Assembly (NCBI GenBank): GCA_963277665.1
Contig: OY728143.1
Location: 236,397,591-236,461,590, forward strand
DNA length: 64,000 bases
Direction of reading: 5' to 3'
Source: Viscum album
Lineage: Eukaryota; Streptophyta; Magnoliopsida; Santalales; Viscaceae
Shown: one piece after another, positions 13,827 through 25,960 of the stretch
Layout of the letters: each line of letters begins with the position of its first letter
How positions within the stretch are numbered: position 1 is the stretch's first letter
Notes under the pieces: generated by a model
The model's input: the letters and a program-made list of their open reading frames with translations, nothing else
Databases searched by the model: none
What the model was told of the DNA's origin: nothing
Translations under genes and position numbers: made by a program

Positions 13827-16590
13827 TCGAATGACTCATATTTTCAACAGTTATATTTTTATAAATTAATTTTGAAATATAGAGACTCGAAACTGATATG
13901 GTGTGATATTTGTAAAGATGATGTGCCTGTACCAATGTGATGAAAAATTTAGGTTTTCAATATAGTGTTTGTGTGTTTTTCATGTTTAAATTGTAATAAC
14001 ATATAAATAGGTTCATGTTTATGAACTCTGAGTGCACTATTGCGTTCATAGAAGATACATTACCTTTGGTGGGGCCTAACATCTTCCAGTGCTTGTCGAA
14101 TATAATTTTTAGATATTGGTGGTAACCGTCATTAAAATATTTATATTTTTTTTGATGCTCCAGAGATTATCTTGAGTGAATCATTTTTCAGAAAAAAAAA
14201 GTTTATCTTTATAACCCTGGAGTATCCAAGAGGCAGAGAGAATGAGGCTTTCCCATAAATTTGATGAATAATCATCGGAAACATGATCGAATCAAGGCAG
14301 ATCGAAGAACACATATAGAACGAGGATCGACGATGACATGGAATTTAATTCGTCCTCAACTACTGATCCAACCTCTATTTAGGTTGTTACTCTCATTGTA
14401 ATTTCATGACTCTTATTAGATTTAAAAGATGAATGTGTACCAAAAAATAGACATTTTGATTCATTGTTTGATCATTAATGAATTTTTGATAATATTTCAT
14501 GTATTAAAGGGATACAATATCTTTTTTGTTATAGATTGTTTTATGTTTGTTAAATATTCGAACATGAATGGATCATGGTTGACACAAACAATTACATGAT
14601 ATATCTAGTTAGGAATTCATGTGATTTATCTCTTTCCCCAAATATTAAAATTCTTCATTACTCATGTTTTAGAATAAAGAATAATTGTTCCATCTAATCA
14701 ATGGAACAATGATCCATTACTATGGATCTCATCTAGCAACATTGCAAGGAGGCGGCCGCACAAGGTAGTAGCTATGAAATGTAGTGGCTGGAGGTGGTGG
14801 ATTCGGTCAGTTATAGAGGAATGTAGGGGGGAAATTCCACTAGCAGGAAAACAAGTGGTATAGATAATATAGGCTCTACAAGGGAGATAAGAGTGGGGGA
14901 AAAATAGATGCATGCCACTGAAAGCGAAGTCGATGGAAGCTACGAGATGCGGTCCTGGTGGGACCACGATGTAGAGGGGGTGATGAGACATTGTAGGCCT
15001 CAGGAAACGACCAGGGGTGTAGTAAGAGCTTGTAGTAGTGGTAATTGGGACGCTGCTTGGAACCACATATATAGGAACCCGAGGAGGTTGTGAGTCTGAG
15101 GGACTTTTTGGAGGAAGGGGAAGGGTTACGTGAAATGCGGTCCCACACCGAATTTCATAGGGGAGCCTGATGTCCATATGTCCATTCAACTTCATAGACT
15201 AGAGGGTTGCAGTGAGGGTGGGCCACATCAAGAGTAGAAAAGTTGTATTACACTACGTGAGATTGTTGGGAGAACTAGGATAATATGATGGCCAAGTGGG
15301 TTTGATCGTGTGGTCTAGTGATCTGCGGTCTAGTGGCCCATTAGTTCGGGCTTGTTCGGGTAAAAAAAGATTGACTGGGTCAGGTAGGGTCATACCTAGA
15401 CCGAACTAGATCATTTTTACTAAATTAGCCACATATTTCACATGTGAGGTCCTTGTGAAGATCCATTTACCGCACAGGGACCCTTATGATGAGGCTTTCC
15501 TTTTCAGATACTCTATGTGAGTTTTTTTGGAAGTTGGTTTACGACCTAATGGATTGAGAGGTAGATGCTCCCAAAATGAGCACATTATGAGCAGAATCCT
15601 TCAGCTAGCTGTGACTATGTTTTCTTAGAGACTATATGTTCTTGGTGACTATGTGACTTGGCGGTTGAATGGAACAATGATTCTACATGCACCGTAGATT
15701 CTCCATACATGATCAATGCTTCATGAATCATTAACCCTTTTTACGACCTCAACGCTCCATGCATCATCGATTCCCCGATCACCATCACTGCTCTGGGTGC
15801 CACCAACTCTCTATACTCCATTGATGCAAATTACATGACTTTCGCTCTATGCGTTATTTACCTCCCATACATCATTGACACTATATGTGCCATTGAAAAT
15901 TCTTGTTTAATTGAGACTGGTACATCTGTGTAGTACAACTGGAAATCCTTCTCTTCAGATTTTAGTCATATACATGTGTGAGATGACTATATTGGATATA
16001 AATCATTTGTTTCCATTGTGATATAATTCATATATTTCATAATTGTATTACCTTTTTGGATTACGAATATTCTACTGAGTATTGTTTTACACTGTCTTGC
16101 ATCGACTTTTCCTTAACATGTCATGTATTTTGAAAATTATCGACACATTGTAGGTATCCTTGGTGGACCAGGACTAGACGATGCCTAGAATAATCAGACA
16201 AGAGAGGTGTGCTCATACAACATTAGATGTTTTTCCTACACCTTCCTTTCTAGTAGGGTTTTCTATGAACGAGTTTGAAGATAATTTGAATCCACTTTGG
16301 AAGACTTTACTTTTAGTGGACTTGTATTATGGCCCTAATTGGTTTCCAATCTTCTTATAGTTGAATTCTATTGTTGGTACCATAGTAGTACGCATGATTT
16401 TTACTTAGCGTTTTTACATTTCATAATTTTTTTTGTTAGATATGTGTATGTGCATACAAGTATAAAGGTAAATGCCTCTTATTTGTGGGATATTCCAACT
16501 TGGTGATAGATTCTAGCCTCTGGCCTATTTAAGCTGGGCTTGGGGTATTCATGCCATGGCCCCTTTAGGATAGGTCGTTGGAATATGTGT
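13827..16590 (+). repeat. Element A 3' LTR
   Basis: It starts TCGAATGACTCATATTTTC after the polypurine tract and pairs with the 5' LTR over its length. Shared blocks include the 'tgatgaaaaat' block, 'acattacctttggtgggg', the 'ttcagctagctgtgactatg' block at about 15600 (8142 in the 5' LTR) and the 18-bp array. The right end is only approximate, since no clear CA end or strong target duplication is visible. About 14700-15200 is less AT-rich and holds an open minus-strand frame of 165 codons without recognisable content. Confidence 0.65.
15700..15902. repeat. 18-bp minisatellite in element A 3' LTR
   Basis: Consecutive units such as 'acgctccatgcatcatcg', 'ctgctctgggtgccacca', 'actctctatactccattg' and 'acactatatgtgccattg' are visible. 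It is the counterpart of the array at 8236-8420 and has diverged strongly from it. Confidence 0.65.
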
Positions 16591-17753
16591 GAATTTAGTA
16601 ATAATGGTATTTAAAAAAAATTAAATGAATTACTAATTAAATTATGTGGTGAATATTATTTGGAGTTTTAAAAAATGACATTAAAATTTTCATTATTGTT
16701 CTGGAAAATGTAATACACATATGTAATTCAACAATAAATGATTATATAGGGTCATCTCAACTGTGTTAATGAGACATTATAAGAATCATACACCTAGATC
16801 TTGTTCTAAAAACACAAAACGTGTATTTTAAAATAAATTAACTAAAAACTACACTCTTATTTAGACACTCAATGATCATTTCAGTCTGTGTTTTTGGGGG
16901 ATTAAGAATGAAACATATAATATAATGGTATTTTAAAAATTTTGAATCAATTATCCATATTTTCTCATGTGAGATCAATAAATAAAACCAAAAACCTTAG
17001 AAACTTCTAAAGATCATGTGAAAATCATTACAAAACATTGGGTTGCCCTCAAATATCCCAATATGCGAGTTTAAAACTAGAGTGGAAATCATTTTTTTAC
17101 TATAATATACCTTACAAATTTTATACATTATTATCAAATACATTTGATAAAACAAATTATTATTAGATTAATAATTATTTAGTTTTCTTATTTAAATCCA
17201 TAATAAATTATTCACATAATATAAAATGACGATATTAAAAATATTGAAAATATATTTTAATTTAAAATGAATCATCCTTTAAATTAAATCAATATTTATT
17301 ATAAACAATTTTCAAATTATCATCAATATAATATATTTTTCACTAAATATAATGATTCTTTCAATATATATGATATAAATGAGCCTAATATAAGTGTCAA
17401 TTTGTAGGAAAAACTCCCCATGTGATCATGGGTTCACTCCTAATTCACCCTCTTCACAGTCCATAACTGGTTGTTGGATTTTTAAATAAAATATTTTTCT
17501 AGTTTTCATTTTTTTTAATTAGAAATAAATTTAAAACATAATTTTAAAAATATATGCTGAAATTTTTATTAGATAATTATATAAATAAATATTCTCTCAT
17601 CATTCTTATGTAACTTAAATACATTTCTACTAAATAAACTCATTTAATAGAACCATTTATAAATTATTCCATAAAAATTAATCTTAAATATATGGTTTCA
17701 TAAACATGAATGAAATGTTAATGGATACCATAATGTATATCTATTCGTGTAAA

Positions 17754-17758
<5 letters not shown>

Positions 17759-17787
<29 letters not shown>
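17759..17787. repeat. (TA)n microsatellite
   Basis: This is an uninterrupted TA dinucleotide run of about 29 bases in AT-rich spacer. Confidence 0.95.
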
Positions 17788-17790
<3 letters not shown>

Positions 17791-18532
17791 TGAATAATAC
17801 ATGGATAAAATGATAAAATTAAACTCAACATGAATATTTTAAATATAATTCATAAAAAATAATCTCCATGAAAAAGCACATTGAAAACTAATTAAATGAA
17901 TGATTCATCTTATATGGATTTTGAAATATATTATAATATCTATTATCATAAAAAATTCATAATTTTTTTTACTGAAGGTTTCTTAAATCATAATTTTTTT
18001 TCTAAAATATAAATATACTATGAAAGACTATTTTTAAAAGAAACGTGAAAATAAAATTTACAATAAAATTTTCTCTCATTGATGTATTTTTCTCTCAAGA
18101 AAATAGGAGTTTCGTAAAAAATACAAGATTATTTGTACATTAAGACATTATAGAAATAATTATTCATTATGTAATATAACAATATTTAAGCTATCTCTCC
18201 CTCCTAGGAATTCACTTTATCCTCGAACTGGGATTCTAAAGTTCACAGAAATAGTGATTTGTCAAAAGGAAATCTATTTATATAGTAATCCATTTTCGAT
18301 CTAATGGTATTTAAAATTTGATGGATTGAGTGAATTTATTTTATATTAATGTTAATATATATATATAGGAAAATATATATCTTGTAATTATATCATGTCC
18401 ATGTAAATCAACATGATGAAAGTAGCATGGTGTTCATTATTTATGAATATTATAATATGATGAAAAAATATTGTTATTTTCATGTTGTATGAATAATATT
18501 CATATTAATAATGATTTAATATTAATGGTTAA

Positions 18533-18554
18533 ATATATATATATATATATATAT
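18533..18554. repeat. (AT)n microsatellite
   Basis: This is an uninterrupted AT dinucleotide run of about 22 bases. Confidence 0.95.
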
Positions 18555-18649
18555 TTATATTGTTATTATATATTTTATATGTAAAAATAATTGAAGATTT
18601 TCCACCATGTTTCTAATTAAAGGATGTGTAGTAAGAATATTTTTTAATA

Positions 18650-18678
18650 ACACACACACACACACACACATATATATA
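18650..18678. repeat. Compound (AC)n(TA)n microsatellite
   Basis: An AC run of about 21 bases is joined directly to a short TA run. It lies 100 bases from the (AT)n tract at 18533. Read on the minus strand it gives the CVCVCV stretch of a chance 62-codon frame. Confidence 0.95.
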
Positions 18679-21168
18679 ACTGTTTTAATTATAATAACAA
18701 GAATAATTTTTATTAAAGTAGAACAAAATCTGCGATCTTCCATGATAAACTAGCTATCTCGATACATATAACATAATTTTAAAAATATGTCCACAATGAA
18801 CTTGAAAATTTCAATCCAAAATCAAAGTCTGTAGAATTATATAAAAAATATAGGGATTTAATTTTTATGTTACAAATATATAAATATAAATCTATCATTT
18901 AAAATGTTTTCAGGGTCTCACCAACACCCATTGACATTCATGACATCATGTCGTATAATCCTTGGGCAGTGCATGAGGATAGTGTATTTTGTTATGTAAA
19001 ATAATGAGAAAAGTAAAACATTGGGGTTTGGCTAGGTCAGGTGTGAGTTTGAAGATAATATTTTGATCAAATCATATGTATCATATTTTTTTAGATGCTG
19101 GTTATATAAATCGATGATTTTAAATGGAAGCAATTTTTCCATGGATTTCCAATCCCACATTAATGATTCACTCATATGAGCTATTATATTTATATAAATT
19201 TCTTTTATAAGAGGGTTTACGATGTTATATGGGTATTGGAGTCCTCATCACAACATACACTCGTCATGTTTAAATACCACACCAACATGCAAAATCCCAC
19301 CCCAAGTACTCATCTAAATAGAAAATATTGGTAATCTATACTCACTAAATCATAATAAAAAGATCTTACATCCAATAAAATTATGTATGCTGGTCCGGTC
19401 TGGTTCTCCTTGTGGATAGGCTTACCTCCCATGACGGTTAATCAAGTTGTCCTTATCTAGCAGCCTTTGTTTTCTAGTTATTTTATAGAAATTGATTTTA
19501 AAATTATGTACCTAAAATGTATAAAATACATATTAGAATAATATTATCAAAATATGTATCTACTTTACTAATCATTCTAAAAATTTAATCCATTTCAAAA
19601 TTGCGCTACTAATATTTTAATTAAGACAATTATAAAATTATGTATAATTTTTTTTATCAATAATATTATAAATTTTAAATATCACGTTAAAATTTAATAT
19701 TTCAACAATAAATATTTTAATTTGACTCATATCTTAGATAATGAAAATAATATGTTATATTAATGTAATAGTATAAAAACATAAACTATAAAACCAAAAA
19801 AATCAGATAAAATATTTTTAAAATCATTTTAAATAAAAATAATAATAAAATATTATAATTCTGGAAATGATATCAATTATTATTATTAATTAATTTTAAT
19901 AAACAAATTTGTATATTTGGAATTAAATAACTGTATATAATTTTGGTATTAAATTAAATGACATATATTTGTTTTTTTAATTAAAAAAATTATTGAAAAA
20001 TTAATTTATATCCATTAAAAATGTATAATATTATTTCATGGAAATTAAATTATTAATTACATAAATTTAATTTTTAATAATATTTTGTAATAATAATAAA
20101 AAATTATAATAAAATACATTTAATTTATTGTTAAATATTTCATTAGTATATTTTATTTCTGATATAAAACATTAGATTTAAATGTATTAATAAATATAAT
20201 ATTCATTGAATCATGGGATGTCACATTCCCCTAACCCCAATTAACAAAATTTAACCTTTACAATTCTTTCATTCTATTTCAAGGTATTTTTTATCTTAAT
20301 TATAAAAATTATTTATAATAGGATCGTATAATTTATATATTTTTAAAAATGACTTAGAATCTATTTTTCCTATTACCTAAAAAAGAACTAAATATAAAAT
20401 TTCCCATAAAAAATTACTTATATAAAATGTTGTCTAAACTCCTCTCTAATTCCAAATGATAGAGATCACTTGCTAAAATCATCTATCTGGTGCAAAAAGA
20501 ATATTATGTATATTTTCATTAAAAATATTAATTAAAGAATATATATTCTTTTATGCACCTAGGTATATTTTCAAACATTTTTTGGGAGGAATATGATTAA
20601 TACATCAAATATACTACGGATTTAAAAGAACATTACAATAATCCTTTCATAATTAGTAGAACATTCTCTATAAATGAATCTTATCACATTTGGAACCAAT
20701 AATGGTGTTTTGGAAATCAATTTAAAATGTATGGATAGTATTAAATAGCACTACAATGTGTTTTAAAACAAAATTTGATATATCTTATTATACAAAAAAT
20801 AGCTTTTATTAGAGAATATTTCACATTAAATAAATTATATTATATTATTATCCCATTAATAAGTGTTTAGTGTTTTTTAAAATAAAAAAAATCATATGAA
20901 ATAATTACGAAATATTCATAACTTTCCAAATCCATTTAATTTTGAAATATAAAATTAAATAAATAAAATAAACCCTTTCCATTTTAATCATATTATATTT
21001 TGAAAATAATTAATTTTTTTGCAATATAATGATACACATAAAAAATAAATTAATAAATGATTACACTACAAATATAAATTTTTATAGAAACATTTGTTTG
21101 TGTTCATTAGATCAATCATTAGTCTCAATCAACACATTTAATACCCGTGTGTTGAAATTTTTAATACA

Positions 21169-21362
21169 TGTAATGGCCCAAACCTCCCTGGTCCCTTATG
21201 TTTTCAAAATATAAATTTTATTTTTTATGGGAGGCAAGGGTAGCTCATTTGAAGAGTATTCAAAAATCCAAATTTTGTTTTGGTAGGTCTGGGCATCGGC
21301 GTGTCAAGGCATCAGTTTTTCAAGAGTTGGTGACTCAGCATCGGTAGGTTTGGTGTTTCTAT
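21169..21362 (+). repeat. Element D 5' LTR, first part
   Basis: It begins TGTAATGGCCCAAACC, matching TATAATGGCCATTCCC at the start of the 3' LTR (60763). Collinear matches follow: 'gggtagctcattt' with 'gggtagatcattt', then 'ggtaggtctgggcatcgg' with 'taggtcgggcatcag'. It breaks off at 21362, where element E begins, and resumes after 31662. Confidence 0.8.
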
Positions 21363-24147
21363 TGTAATGACACAGAATTTCATCAATGAAATTCCCTTCT
21401 TATAATTATGCAATATAGTATAATCAAATTAGGATTTATAGTGACATATAATGATACCAACTACTATGTAACCATTAATCATAATTTTCCCACTTCTATG
21501 TATTGAATTTAAAAAATCTAACATACACGGTTGTGCTCAGGATGATTTTTGGAGTCTAATAGATCAAACATAATTTTTTGTGACTAGTAACATACCCCTA
21601 TTAATAGTAACATACACTTATAAATAGTAATATGGACATTATGAATAGTAAATCATATAAAATAATAGAAACCTTACCGATGCATGATAAAATAAAATTT
21701 CGGCATCTTATAACATACAATTTTACCATGGTAAAAGTATAGTTATTTTTATAAGTCATAAATAATTAATTAATTAATTTAAAATAAAATTTATTTTCAT
21801 AAAATGTGTTCATAAATTAACAATTATATTTTTTCTAGTTTTAAGATAATTTTATAAGACTTTATGTAATTTTTGAAAGCATTATAAAATCAGTTTTAAT
21901 TTTAAAAAATATATTTTTCAGGTAAATTATGATTTTAATTAAAAAATAAATTATGCCCAATAAAAAACTGTTTTTTAAATATGAACTTCATTTTTTGATT
22001 CTACACATTGAAAAATAGATTTTGTGAATTTTTGTTATTTTTTTAAAATACTTTATTTTTTTGTAATAGTAAAATACATTAGTTTACCATATAAATACAT
22101 TATAATTTAAACAAACTATTCCTAACATCACAAGTGATGTAAGAACACAAATCGTGAACACAAATTCCATAATTACTATTATTGGTCATGTAATACTCAC
22201 TATTCCCTATCTTAGGGGAAATTAATAAACCAATTAATAAATTATTAAGGAAAACCCTCTCCCCTCCACTATAAATATTACCTTTCACACCCACGTTTAC
22301 TCACACCTATCGAGCTCCAATCCTTGTCAAAAATATTTTCAAAAAGATTCCATATCCCCTACCCCACGTCCAATATCTTTTGGTCTCATTAAAAAACCAA
22401 TCCAACCTTCCTTAAATTAGATCTCAAGAGGATAACTCAAGAGGTACTTCCCCTATCTCTTCTCCTTTAATTTCCTTTCAACTTCAAGTACATTCCCTAT
22501 TATATCCCCACATATCTTCATCGTCATTGTATGGTAACACCAATATTATACATGTAATATAATTTTAGGATACTAATGTGATATTATATCATTGAACCCA
22601 CATCTCCTCTTCTTTTTATTTTCGAAAAGAAAATAGTGTTTGTGTGGTGTTAATTTATCACCTTCAAGAATGACATGTTTTAAATTTTCTATTCAACCTT
22701 TAGATCTATTCCTGAAACCATTTTTATTGTTGAACCACATTATTTTATATGTAATATTTCCTTTCTAATTTTCTAGAACAAACATGTTTACATATTACTA
22801 AATGATTAAAAAAACTAGTTCGTTGTGGACGAAAAATTTCCTGAATTAACCTGAACGATCATCATTAAATTTCAATCTAATGAATCATCCACATGGTATA
22901 TAACACAATTAATTATAATATTATTTAAACTCTTATAATATAATTAATAACATGTAATATATGTTCTGTCTATTTACCCATTATCTACAAGAACTTTCAT
23001 TTATTAATTGAAGTGAACCATTCAATAAATCAACAAAAGCAATCATTTGCAAAAATTAAATTTATACACTATAACTCTTCAAAAGGCCCATAAAATAACT
23101 TAATGAAACCATAATAAACTATATTAATATAAAAAAGGTTCTGGAATTGATAATTAATGAATCTAATGTGGTTATAATGGAAATTAATGTGAAGAAACCA
23201 TTCAGATACTAGGTAAGGGGAAATTCTCAAAACCCATCTTTATTTCTTCGGGTTCTCCCTCTTTCTCTCCATTTTTTGTATAGTATCTCCTTAAAAATAT
23301 TTTTTCCATCATTATATTCCATTTTATTTGATATTCATTTTTTTCCCATAGAGTTTATTTCAAACAAATGTTTTCCAAAAAATTCTACTTTCAAAAACAC
23401 ACCTTTTATTTCTCCCTCATGGTTGATGGTTATTGCATCAAGAATGTTATCCCCACTTTTTTAAGGGAACCCGAAGTTTATGAATTTTTTCTTGTTAGAT
23501 GAAACCCATTCATATCCATGGGTTATCTATGTACATTTTATGATATATATTCTATGTTTAATGATTTTTAATGATAATGATATCATGTGACAGGTGCACC
23601 CAGAATTATATTGTGCAAAATGAAAGTTTAAATGTGAGAGGTGCACCCAGAACTATACAACACTCCAATTCCTTTCGTAATGTAATAAATCTCTTGAAAT
23701 AATATTAAATTATGTGTGAAAAATATTGTAGATTTCTTCACAAGTATTTTTTGTAGTTAACCACTAATAAATAATGTTTCATTTTTATGCATTGCCACAT
23801 TTTTCATTCTTTTATTAAAGTTTCATCTCATGATTATGATGATGATGTTATGATTATGATCACCTAATGCTATATTGTTTTTATCTAACCTATTTCTGGG
23901 CTTTTATCTCACACCTTTTTGATTTATATCCTCATGTGACTATATATACAATGGAGAGGTCAAGCGAAAATAACAAGCTAGAGAAGAATGAATTAAATAA
24001 ATGTTTATGCTTGTTGTTTTAAATGTATTGTTTGGTCATTGTTTTCCCAATAACATAATACTTTTGATACTCAAGGTATAATACTATTATATTTTTTTAT
24101 CCTTATGATGATGTAATATTAATGATGGAAAAGGTAGGGTCTCTATA
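21363..24147 (+). repeat. Element E 5' LTR
   Basis: It starts TGTAATGACACAGAATTTCATC, aligning with TATAACGACCCAAATTTCATC of the 3' copy, and ends 'ctctata' before the primer site. Blocks conserved with the 3' LTR include the GAATAGTAA-type short repeats at 21583-21655, 'caagtgatgtaagaa' at about 22130, the TATA region at 22255-22280, 'tttatcaccttcaag' at about 22655 and 'ggttctccc' at about 23250. It has a 47-bp direct duplication holding AGGTGCACCCAGAA at 23592 and 23639. Confidence 0.85.
22269..22277 (+). promoter_or_regulatory. TATA box of element E 5' LTR
   Basis: CTATAAATA follows a pyrimidine patch (CCCTCTCCCCTCCA). The same arrangement is kept in the 3' LTR at 29783-29803. A pyrimidine patch next to TATAAAT is a usual plant core promoter layout. 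Transcription of E would start about 30 bases downstream, near 22300. Confidence 0.6.
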
Positions 24148-24148
24148 G

Positions 24149-24160
24149 TTGGTATCAGAG
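24149..24160 (+). other. Element E primer binding site (tRNA-Met type)
   Basis: TTGGTATCAGAG starts one base after the 5' LTR. It is the common plant retrotransposon primer site complementary to the initiator Met tRNA 3' end, and here it is intact over 12 bases. Confidence 0.85.
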
Positions 24161-24357
24161 TAATGTTTTTGTTATTTTGGGAATTTTGATTTGGGAACCC
24201 CAGAGATAACCTTAGCATGAGACTAAGTACAAATACGCACAAAGGAAGATTTACACAGGGATCCAAAAAGTTATGATTTTAGTGAAAATTTTCAAATAAA
24301 TATGTTATTCTTGAGTTGATGGCTTATGTTTTTTCCTAATATTTTCTATTTTATAAA

Positions 24358-25275
24358 ATGGTGGGAACTAGGAGAAACCAGTCCAACATCTGGTGCGAGG
24401 GCCAATGAAATGATTGCCCGAACGACATCACCAATGCTTTGGTAGTTGGAGTTCAAAACATCATCGAGAAATATACCCAACTATCTCTGGTTATGAAAAA
24501 TATCTAGAACAATGGGGAACTTACTCCTTTACGAAATAGGGATAAATTGGCTATCGAGTGTTTTATGCAGTAACGACCACTGATGTTTAATGGATCATTA
24601 GATCCACTAGTTGCAAAAAATTGGGTCAACTCAATGGAGAAGATCTTCTCTGTGTTTCACTATTCTAAGATGTAGAAGGTGAAACTAGTTGTTAATCATC
24701 TTAATGTAGAGGTCGATCAATGGTGGTCCTTGATTATGAACACCAAGCCAAGAGAGGAAATTGAAGAGATTGAATGAGATGAATTTTTGATCATGTTTCT
24801 TAACAAGTATTTCTCATGAACTCTTCGTACGATGATTTAGAGATAATTCACTGAGCATAAGAAAAAGGAAAGAGAATCTTCCATAACCTATGGAGAAAAT
24901 TTTCTATGGTTTGGATGGTACACATCGTCTTTTGTTATCAACAATAATAGAAATATTTATAGATTATTTTGTTGATTAAAAACACACCTTCAAAAGGCTC
25001 TTGAAAATCTAGATACTAAGAGTTATGAATAAGTTGTTTGATGTGATCTCAAATTAGAGATGGAGCTTTCTGAATAGTCCCACATATATGGTGATACGAA
25101 ACAAAAGATGTAAATTCAAGTAGAAGGATCTAAGGATAAATGTGGGATGAAAGATGAATGACCCATATGCCAAAAATGTAGGAAGTTGCTTCATGGGAAC
25201 TGCCTCAATGGGACAGGTAGTTGCTTCAAGTATGGGAAATAAGGACACCATGATCAAGAGTGTCAAAAATAAATG
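24358..25275 (+). pseudogene. gag: Element E gag remnant
   Basis: An ATG at 24358 opens MVGTRRNQSNIW and is followed by a Gag capsid region: LDPLVAKNWVNSMEKIFSV at about 24600 and VNHLNVEVDQWWS at about 24695, the family's A-x-x-WW block. A zinc knuckle at about 25215-25260 reads CFKYGK, stop, GHHDQEC; the second Cys has become Tyr and a stop interrupts it. Several other stops are present. It precedes protease without a visible separate start, so one polyprotein is likely. Confidence 0.75.
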
Positions 25276-25329
25276 GAAAATAAAGAGAATGTAATGTAAT
25301 AAAGTGGAGAAACACCCATGGTTTAATTA

Positions 25330-25960
25330 TAAAATTGTAGGGAGCAAGGGAACTATGTATGCCAGTGCAGTAAACCTCGAGTTCTCGAGGGTAATCAGCA
25401 CCAGTATCACCCAAAGTGAATGTAACAAGAGAAGTCTTATGCAATCACTACTGTAGAACTGGATCAAGATAATTGTATCCTAAAAGGTAGAAATTATATT
25501 TACTCAATAATGGGAAAAGTATAATTTGATTCTATTTCTATGAATTTGTTTATATATATAATGTTGGATCTAACTATATATTTGATTCCCTAGAAACATG
25601 AAGTAGAGATAGTTATAAAAACACCTAGTAGTGCAATCATTGGAACCCAAGTGTTTGACTCATCTCCTTTTGTCATATGTGGGAATTTTCTTCATGATAA
25701 TCTCACAATACTTCCCTTGGTTGAATTAAATGTTTTAATGGGAATATATTGGTTACCATTATATAGATCACATATCAACTATCGGGAAAAGGAAGTATCT
25801 TTTCATATTCTAAACCATCCCATGATCCTCTACCAATTCAAGGTAGATCACGAATCTATTTGGAAAAATTCTTCAACGGTGTGGGGGTGGATACCCGATG
25901 AAGAAGCATGCCTCTACCAAATTATTGAGTAGACGTAAAGTGCCATCCATGTGGAAATGT
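25330..25960 (+). pseudogene. Element E protease remnant
   Basis: The C-terminal half is clear in the 93-codon open stretch at 25651-25932: LPLVELNVLMGIYWLPLY at the position of the family's LGMDWL, followed by HINYREKEVSF, the region that leads into RT. The active-site part upstream is too decayed to place with confidence. It would mature the Gag-Pol precursor; it is not functional. Confidence 0.7.

Larger units (their letters stand above)
6536..16590 (+). mobile_element. Element A: decayed Ty3/gypsy chromovirus-type LTR retrotransposon
   Basis: The element has two diverged LTRs (6536-8953 and 13827 to about 16590) around a 4.9-kb interior. The interior shows gag, zinc knuckle, protease, RT, RNase H, integrase and a chromodomain-like tail in order on the plus strand. 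Every domain has stops and small indels, so no protein can be made. The LTRs open with TGTAATGAATC (5') and TCGAATGACTC (3') and share the block 'tcattgcgttt/tattgcgttca' with the motif 'acattacctcaggtgg/acattacctttggtgg'. The 3' boundary is uncertain. ATTCA before the 5' LTR against ATTTA at 16593-16597 is a possible but weak target-site duplication. Confidence 0.85.
16591..21168. other. AT-rich spacer with microsatellites, no genes
   Basis: No reading frame here resembles a protein. The DNA is AT-rich with long A/T runs, three microsatellites (listed separately) and a few more complex patches at about 18900-19450. At 20216-20235 the minus strand reads a purine run followed by TGTGACATCCC, a form that could be the polypurine tract and start of a minus-strand LTR relic. 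I found no partner copy for it. Confidence 0.55.

Noticed and set aside
18555..18743. 62-codon minus-strand frame with a Cys/Val run
   Set aside because: The CVCVCV part is only the (AC)n microsatellite read through.
24149..24160. tRNA-like sequence TTGGTATCAGAG (also at 42173 and 50282 on the minus strand)
   Set aside because: Only the 12-base primer complement is present, with no cloverleaf, so these are primer sites and not tRNA genes.
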